A stretch of 9,402 bases of DNA from NCBI GenBank assembly GCA_025927935.1, contig JAICKM010000223.1:1-9402 (forward strand). The letters run 5' to 3'. Made by a program: the position numbers and the translations under genes. This DNA is from Chloroflexia bacterium. GTDB taxonomy: Bacteria; Chloroflexota; Chloroflexia; QHBQ01; JADMIH01. Below the pieces are notes generated by a model, which was not told where the DNA came from, searched no databases, and saw only the letters and a list, made by a program, of their open reading frames with translations. Positions 5,819 to 9,402 of the stretch are shown in pieces (position 1 is the stretch's first letter; each line of letters opens with the position of its first letter).

Positions 5819-5853
5819 CCAATCGCCGCCGGCACTCATGCGTTGGCGATTGG
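5819..5853. promoter_or_regulatory. Operator-like inverted repeat between divergent promoters
   Basis: CCAATCGCC (5819-5827) and GGCGATTGG (5845-5853) are exact complements, 17 nt apart, so centre-to-centre spacing is 26 bp. The left arm touches the -35 of the minus-strand promoter and the right arm ends 7 bp before the -35 of the plus-strand promoter. This fits binding of a dimeric or tetrameric regulator controlling both units. The regulator is unknown, and a cruciform or chance repeat is the alternative. Confidence 0.55.
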
Positions 5854-5860
5854 CCTGGAT

Positions 5861-5889
5861 TTGACAAAGATTTTACCGCGATTTAACCT
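5861..5889 (+). promoter_or_regulatory. Putative promoter of the secreted DUF5666-like gene
   Basis: TTGACA (5861-5866) with a 17-nt spacer to TAACCT (5884-5889), which keeps the three most conserved -10 bases (T, A and final T). A perfect TATAAT at 5909-5914 is an alternative -10, but no fitting -35 precedes it. The start would be near 5896 or 5921, giving a leader of over 200 nt. Confidence 0.6.
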
Positions 5890-5921
5890 ACGCCGCGTGG
5901 AAACCGCTTATAATAAACTTG

Positions 5922-6004
5922 TGTCGTGTGATACGACAGTTGAGGTCTGATCCAGTAGCAGTGGGACGGCCCCTTGCCGGCATACCGGTCCCACGTGTAT
6001 ACAC
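5922..6004 (+). other. Cluster of small palindromes in the 5' leader
   Basis: Three stems follow one another: TGTCGT/ACGACA (5922-5927 with 5933-5938), GTGGGAC/GTCCCAC (5961-5967 with 5988-5994, extendable by GG/CC past a bulge) and the 10-bp palindrome GTGTATACAC (5995-6004). They lie within the predicted leader of the secreted protein gene. They match no riboswitch class that I recognise. Confidence 0.5.
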
Positions 6005-6067
6005 ATCATCTGACAGTATCTGGCGCAACCGTGTAGCTTGGGCGCATCACAAATGCCGTCCAGACTC

Positions 6068-6083
6068 CTGACGGCTGACGGCT
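6068..6083. repeat. Heptamer repeat (CTGACGG), about 2.3 copies
   Basis: Two CTGACGG units plus CT, identical in word and orientation to the array at 4085-4110. It lies about 30 bp before the ribosome-binding site of the secreted protein gene. Confidence 0.8.
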
Positions 6084-6126
6084 AATAGCTCGCAGGTTGC
6101 ACCAGTTCATCGTAGGAGGAACAACG

Positions 6127-7047
6127 ATGTTGTTGAAACGAGTGACAGCGGCTGTGGCGGGGCTGGGGCTGTTGGGCGCCCTGGCCGTGGGCGTGGTGAC
6201 GACGGCACATCCCGCCGCCGCTGCGGCCCCCGCGCAGGCCCAGGCGACCGTCGTGCGCGCGGCGGGCAAGATCACCGCGTTGCAGCCGGGCGGCTTTACG
6301 CTGCAAAACCCCAAGCATACCTATAACGTCTCGGTAAGCGCCAACACCTGGTTCGTGGTTAAGCAGAACGGCAAGCCCGCCGAGGGCGCGCTGAGCGACT
6401 TGCAGGTGGGCGAAGCCGTCGGCGTGGCGGGCACCAGCGATACCGCCGGTCATGTGAACGCCCGCGTCGTGACCCAGGGTGGCCTGGCGCGCGCCGGTGT
6501 GCAGCATGGCAAGGGCAAGGCCGCCAAGCCCGCTCGCGCCGCTCTGAATAAAGCGACCGTCCAGTCCAATGCCAACGGCGTCCTGACCCTGGCGGCGGGC
6601 AAGAACAACAAAACGCGGACGGTGAACACCGACGCCGGCACCGTCGTGATCAAGGGCGGCCTGGCCGCCGTCAGCGACCTGAAGGCGGGCGATGTGGTGA
6701 CGGTGGTGCCGCGTGCGGTGCGTCCCGCCACGGGCACGCCCAAACCGGCCTCCCGCCCCGCGCCTACCGCCGCGGTCATCTATGTCCCCGCCACCACCGA
6801 CCGGCTCACGCAGGGCGTGGTGACGAGCGTCAGCGGCAACCAACTGACGCTACGCGGCAACCGCACAGTCACGCTCGGCAGCGGCGCCACGTTCAAGACT
6901 CTGGGCGCCCCCGGCCAGGCGCCCGCCGCCGCGAGTGCCGGCGACCTGAAAGCCGGCAGCCGGGTGCTGCTCTACGGCCCCAAGCCCGCCCAGGGCCAGC
7001 CCGCAACGGCCACCCTGGTGCTGATCGGTCCGGCGGCGAGCAAATAA
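6127..7047 (+). CDS. Secreted protein with three DUF5666-like repeats
   Basis: A 306-aa exported protein of unknown function. The N-terminus is a textbook Sec signal: MLLKR, a hydrophobic stretch (about 6-25), then AHPAAAAA with a likely cleavage near residue 33-36. The mature part has three beta-rich modules of the DUF5666 kind, each with a 'function of x / dLkaGd.V.V' pattern. Module 1 is at 42-115 (VRAAGKITALQPGGFTLQ to SDLQVGEAVGVAG), module 2 at 142-198 (KATVQSNANGVLTLAAG to SDLKAGDVVTVVP) and module 3 at 225-302 (LTQGVVTSVSGNQLTLRG to GDLKAGSRVLLYG). Lys/Ala- and Pro/Ala-rich linkers (123-140, 200-222) join them. There is no C-terminal anchor, so it is periplasmic, cell-wall or released. 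The start at 6127 has AGGAGG 7 nt upstream; an in-frame ATG at 6097 has none. It is monocistronic, ending at a strong terminator, and divergent from the FxLYD unit. Confidence 0.85.
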   Translation: MLLKRVTAAVAGLGLLGALAVGVVTTAHPAAAAAPAQAQATVVRAAGKITALQPGGFTLQNPKHTYNVSVSANTWFVVKQNGKPAEGALSDLQVGEAVGVAGTSDTAGHVNARVVTQGGLARAGVQHGKGKAAKPARAALNKATVQSNANGVLTLAAGKNNKTRTVNTDAGTVVIKGGLAAVSDLKAGDVVTVVPRAVRPATGTPKPASRPAPTAAVIYVPATTDRLTQGVVTSVSGNQLTLRGNRTVTLGSGATFKTLGAPGQAPAAASAGDLKAGSRVLLYGPKPAQGQPATATLVLIGPAASK

Positions 7048-7066
7048 CCCTTTTGCCGGCGCAGAC

Positions 7067-7100
7067 ACAAAACGGCTTCCCCACGGGGAGGCCGTTTTGT
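7067..7100 (+). terminator. Intrinsic terminator of the secreted DUF5666-like gene
   Basis: A 34-nt hairpin whose arms ACAAAACGGC (7067-7076) and GCCGTTTTGT (7091-7100) pair fully and continue inward through TTCCCC/GGGGAG, giving a stem of about 15 bp. The descending arm ends GTTTTGTT, supplying the U-rich tail. It lies 20 bp after the stop codon; the A-run on the other arm could make it bidirectional. Confidence 0.85.
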
Positions 7101-7139
7101 TGGAGTCGGCGTCAATATTGTGCATCCCAGCAGGCGCGC

Positions 7140-7218
7140 AACCTCTCCCCGGCCCCCCGCCGGGGAGAGTCGTCATTCCCCCTTCCCGCCGCGGGAAGGG
7201 GGGCAGGGGGGTTAGGTT
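7140..7218. repeat. REP-like double hairpin
   Basis: Two perfect 10-bp stems in succession: CTCTCCCCGG/CCGGGGAGAG (7143-7152 with 7160-7169) and CCCCCTTCCC/GGGAAGGGGG (7178-7187 with 7193-7202). AACCT (7140-7144) and AGGTT (7214-7218) close the outside. The C-rich then G-rich layout resembles dispersed intergenic repeats common in Chloroflexi and other environmental bacteria. The rest of the gap 7048-7317 holds the terminator at 7067-7100 and the exporter promoter. Confidence 0.75.
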
Positions 7219-7304
7219 GGTCGGTCACCGGGATGCCGCCCTGCGCGCGTAAAAGCGGGACGCGCACCCGTTTTGTTGTGCCTGGTCGCCTTCGCCAATT
7301 GTGG

Positions 7305-7310
7305 TACAAT
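7305..7310 (+). promoter_or_regulatory. -10 box (TACAAT) of a probable leaderless transcript
   Basis: TACAAT ends 7 nt before the ATG of the MFS gene, so initiation would fall at or within a base of that ATG. No Shine-Dalgarno sequence stands before the ATG. A convincing -35 was not found at 16-18 nt spacing. Confidence 0.5.
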
Positions 7311-7317
7311 AATCTGC

Positions 7318-8709
7318 ATGAGCACGGAAACTGCGCCCGTGGCAAGCGGCGCCGAACCCCCATCCCTGAGCACCGATACCGCGAAGGTCGAGATCGCCGC
7401 TGAACCGCGGCCACTGACCGCCGGGCCCGCCGCCGGAGGGCCGCCGGCCCCCGGTGTCCTGGCGCAGCCCCCGCCCCCGGCCCGCGGCCCGCGCTTGGCC
7501 GCCCTGCAACACCACGATTATCGCCTCTACTGGGCGGGCAGTGTGGTCTCCCAGCTTGGCTCGCAGATGAGCAGTGTCGCGGTTAGCTGGCAGGTCTACC
7601 AGTTGACCCACGACCCGCTGATGCTGGGCCTGACCGGCCTGTTCACCGTCGTGCCCATGGTGTTGTTCTCGCTGTACGGCGGCGTGGTCGCCGACGCGCT
7701 CGACCGCCGCCGTATGTTGATCGTCACCCAGCTGATCCTGCTGTGTACCACGGCCATCATGGCGACAACGACGCTCACCGGCGTCATCACTGTCTGGATG
7801 GTGTTCGGCGTGGTGGCGATCCAGGGTGGCGTGGCGGCCTTCAACAACCCGGCGCGCTCCGCCCTCATCCCCAACCTCGTGCCGCGCGAACATCTAACCA
7901 ATGCCATTAGCCTCAGCGTCACAGGTTCGCAAGTGGCGTCCGTCGTCGGACCGTCTATTGCCGGGATTCTGATCGGCGCGGCGACGAGTATGCTGGGCCG
8001 GTCGGGTGTAGGCGTGGTCTACGTGATCGATGTGATCTCCTATACGGCGGTGATCGGCGCGCTGGCGATTATCCGCGCCGCGACCCAGCCGCTGGATCGC
8101 CGCCCGATCAGCCTGGGATCGGCGCTCGAAGGCTTGCGCTTCGTCTTCCGCAACCCGATCATGAGCGGTACGATGCTGCTCGACTTCTTCGCCACCTTCT
8201 TTGGCGCCTCGATGCTGCTCATGCCCATCTTCGCCACCGACATTCTGCATGTGGGTGCGCAGGGCCTCGGCTTCCTGCTGGCCGCGCCGAGCGCCGGCGC
8301 CGTCGTCAGCGCCGTGATCATGTCCTCGCTGGGCCACGTGCGCCGGCAGGGGCGTGTCGTGCTCTGGAGCGTGGCGGCCTACGGCCTGGCCTGGGTGATC
8401 TTCGGCCTGGTACCCAACTTCTGGCTGGCGATGCTGGCCCTGGCCGGCACCGGCGCCGCCGACACCGTCAGCATGGTCATGCGCCAGACCATCCGCCAGC
8501 TTACGACGCCCGACGAACTCCGCGGCCGCATGACCTCGGTGAACATGATCTTCTTCATGGGCGGCCCGCAACTGGGCGAGTTAGAAGGCGGCATCGTGGC
8601 TCGCGTCCTCAGCGCCCCCTGGGCCGCCATCACCGGCGGCCTTGGTGTCATAGTCGTGACTGGCCTGGTCGCCTGGAAAAACCGCGCCGTTCGCACCTAC
8701 GAAGCCTAG
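7318..8709 (+). CDS. MFS transporter, MFS_3 (EntS-like) family exporter
   Basis: A 463-aa major facilitator with about 12 membrane helices from residue 72 on. Family signs: HHDYRLYWAGSVVSQLGSQMSSVAVSWQVYQLT (65-97), the loop 2-3 motif GGVVADALDRRRML (121-134), FNNPARSALIPNLVPREHLTNAISL (175-199), GPSIAGILIGA (211-221) and ELRGRMTSVNMIFFMGGPQLGELEGGIVA (400-428). This layout is that of MFS_3 proteins such as the enterobactin exporter EntS and putative macrolide-type efflux proteins. Substrate export driven by proton exchange is inferred; the substrate is unknown. A Pro/Ala-rich hydrophilic N-terminal extension of about 60 residues is unusual for the family. The ATG at 7318 is chosen over an in-frame TTG at 7273 because the TACAAT box lies between them, so the longer form would start upstream of the promoter. 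It is convergent with the nucleotidyltransferase-like gene. Confidence 0.92.
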   Translation: MSTETAPVASGAEPPSLSTDTAKVEIAAEPRPLTAGPAAGGPPAPGVLAQPPPPARGPRLAALQHHDYRLYWAGSVVSQLGSQMSSVAVSWQVYQLTHDPLMLGLTGLFTVVPMVLFSLYGGVVADALDRRRMLIVTQLILLCTTAIMATTTLTGVITVWMVFGVVAIQGGVAAFNNPARSALIPNLVPREHLTNAISLSVTGSQVASVVGPSIAGILIGAATSMLGRSGVGVVYVIDVISYTAVIGALAIIRAATQPLDRRPISLGSALEGLRFVFRNPIMSGTMLLDFFATFFGASMLLMPIFATDILHVGAQGLGFLLAAPSAGAVVSAVIMSSLGHVRRQGRVVLWSVAAYGLAWVIFGLVPNFWLAMLALAGTGAADTVSMVMRQTIRQLTTPDELRGRMTSVNMIFFMGGPQLGELEGGIVARVLSAPWAAITGGLGVIVVTGLVAWKNRAVRTYEA

Positions 8710-8768
8710 CGCGGGCGGGTGCCGGGCGGGCAGTATACGTGCGTGTGAGTTCGGCAAAGAGTTTGGAC

Positions 8769-8784
8769 GAGGGGTACCTATTTC
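8769..8784 (+). repeat. Left copy of a 16-bp inverted repeat flanking the nucleotidyltransferase-like gene
   Basis: GAGGGGTACCTATTTC here matches the reverse complement of 9387-9402 at 15 of 16 positions. Beyond the 16 bp on the inner side the similarity fades. It lies in the 118-bp gap between two convergent genes, where I see no clear terminator. Confidence 0.6.
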
Positions 8785-8827
8785 CTCACCGCGCGGGGCC
8801 TACCTCCGCCCGTGATTGCCACACGAG

Positions 8828-9328
8828 TCAGTCCGCTCGCAGGAGTTCGAGGTCTCGTAGGTGCCCGTCCGGCAAGGAGTAGCCGGTGTGCATTGCGAGT
8901 TGCGTCGCCTTGGAGACACAGGGCACATCCGTGCCGGCGATGCTGCCCTGCCCAGCAATGGAGTCGGGCAACGGCCACGGGTCGTCGTAGTGCTGGATAA
9001 TGTGCCCGTCCGGTCCGATGTCGATGAGATGCACATCAAGCTCTCGCCCCTGGCTGTCCGCCACGACGAACGCGGTGGGCCAGCGATCGGTTTCCTCGTC
9101 CAGCCGGCGGCTCTCCTGCCAGACCAGCTTCAGAGTAAACCCGTGCTCATCGAGCCACTGCCGGAGCTTAGGTAGGTCGCCCAGCAACACCAGGACGTCC
9201 AGGTCCTTGTGCGGGCGGGTCTCGCGATGGAGCAGGGCGTCCACGCCCCAGCCGCCCATCACCCAGAAGCGGATGCGGTGCTCTTCGAGTTGCCTGCACA
9301 GCGCGGCGGCATCTTCAGCCGGCATCAT
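8828..9328 (-). CDS. Aminoglycoside/lincosamide nucleotidyltransferase-like protein
   Basis: A 166-aa protein of the nucleotidyltransferase superfamily, closest in pattern to ANT(2'')/Lnu-type antibiotic adenylyltransferases (Aminoglyc_resit group). The core reads RFWVMGGWGVDALLHRETRPHKDLDVLV (20-47): the Gly-Gly-Trp entry, the TRxHxDLD segment with metal-binding Asp42 and Asp44, and a third acidic residue at Asp98 in RELDVHLID. The C-terminal KATQLAMHTGYSLPDGHLRDLELL matches the closing helices of these enzymes. It could transfer a nucleotide to an aminoglycoside, lincosamide or another hydroxyl compound; resistance is not shown by the sequence, and many chromosomal homologues are silent. 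The start is placed at 9328 (or the adjacent ATG at 9325) because GGGAG lies about 11 nt upstream; an in-frame ATG at 9397 lies within the flanking repeat. It is convergent with the MFS gene. Confidence 0.82.
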   Translation of the reverse strand: MMPAEDAAALCRQLEEHRIRFWVMGGWGVDALLHRETRPHKDLDVLVLLGDLPKLRQWLDEHGFTLKLVWQESRRLDEETDRWPTAFVVADSQGRELDVHLIDIGPDGHIIQHYDDPWPLPDSIAGQGSIAGTDVPCVSKATQLAMHTGYSLPDGHLRDLELLRAD

Positions 9329-9386
9329 TGATCTTAAGCTCCCACGTGGCTGTTCCGGTCGCTTCGGGTGTGTCAGGGGCGGGGCC

Positions 9387-9402
9387 GAAATAGGCACCCC
9401 TC
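9387..9402 (-). repeat. Right copy of the 16-bp inverted repeat (at window edge)
   Basis: On the minus strand this reads GAGGGGTGCCTATTTC, differing from the copy at 8769-8784 by one base. It lies about 60 bp upstream of the nucleotidyltransferase-like start. The sequence outside it is beyond the window, so its full length and any target duplication cannot be judged. Confidence 0.6.

Larger units (their letters stand above)
5679..6126. other. Divergent intergenic region (448 bp) with two promoters, operator-like repeat and structured leader
   Basis: No gene is apparent here. The left third is the leader of the minus-strand FxLYD unit, with a hairpin at 5743-5773. The centre (5790-5914) holds both promoters and a perfect inverted repeat. 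The right part (about 5915-6126) is the putative 5' leader of the secreted DUF5666-like gene, with several small palindromes, two heptamer copies (6068-6083) and the AGGAGG site at 6114-6119. Confidence 0.75.

Noticed and set aside
5922..6004. A known riboswitch in the leader of the secreted protein gene
   Set aside because: The stems do not carry the conserved core of any class I can recall, so only a generic structured leader is claimed.
7225..8571. Long minus-strand frames opposite the MFS gene
   Set aside because: They are His/Arg/Gly-rich shadow frames of a clear membrane transporter with no ribosome-binding sites or domains.
8710..8827. A terminator between the convergent MFS and nucleotidyltransferase-like genes
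   Set aside because: No stem with a U-rich tail could be drawn; only GC-rich sequence and the 16-bp repeat are visible.

Overview
The window is a GC-rich bacterial chromosomal segment that fits Chloroflexota best. The grounds are a Chloroflexi-type RecA/RecX pair, a short single-domain proline dehydrogenase, secreted DUF5666 and FxLYD-type proteins with Thr/Pro linkers, and many intergenic hairpin and heptamer repeats. The phylum is inferred from gene content and style; no rRNA marker is present. Start codons were chosen by Shine-Dalgarno placement, and several genes are clearly shorter than their longest open frame.

Left part (1-3388, all minus strand): reading downstream, a DUF6958-type small protein, then recA with a near-perfect sigma70 promoter (TTGACA-17-TATGAT) and a LexA-box-like palindrome just after the predicted transcription start. 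Then come a SnoaL-like ester cyclase-fold protein, recX, and the 5' part of a metallo-beta-lactamase-fold gene that leaves the window. recA, the SnoaL-like gene and recX look like one transcription unit. The MBL-fold gene appears to have its own promoter, whose -35 lies inside an inverted-repeat element that also encodes the tail of RecX.

Middle (3525-5678, minus strand): a VOC/glyoxalase-fold protein, then (separated by repeats) a two-gene unit made of a membrane-anchored FxLYD-like protein and a proline dehydrogenase. A 448-bp divergent intergenic region (5679-6126) follows. It has a strong promoter in each direction and a perfect 9-bp inverted repeat between the two -35 boxes, then a roughly 200-nt leader with several hairpins in front of the plus-strand gene.

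Right part (6127-9402): a secreted triple DUF5666-like repeat protein with a strong intrinsic terminator, a REP-like double hairpin, an MFS_3-type exporter that looks leaderless, and, convergent to it, an aminoglycoside/lincosamide nucleotidyltransferase-like gene. This last gene is bracketed by a 16-bp near-identical inverted repeat.

Most genes are housekeeping or common accessory families; I see no CRISPR array, phage module, transposase or clear defence island. The points most worth checking are the recA-SnoaL-recX gene order, the repeat that acts as both RecX tail and promoter, the symmetric divergent control region, the degenerate metal site in the MBL-fold protein, and the inverted repeats around the nucleotidyltransferase.
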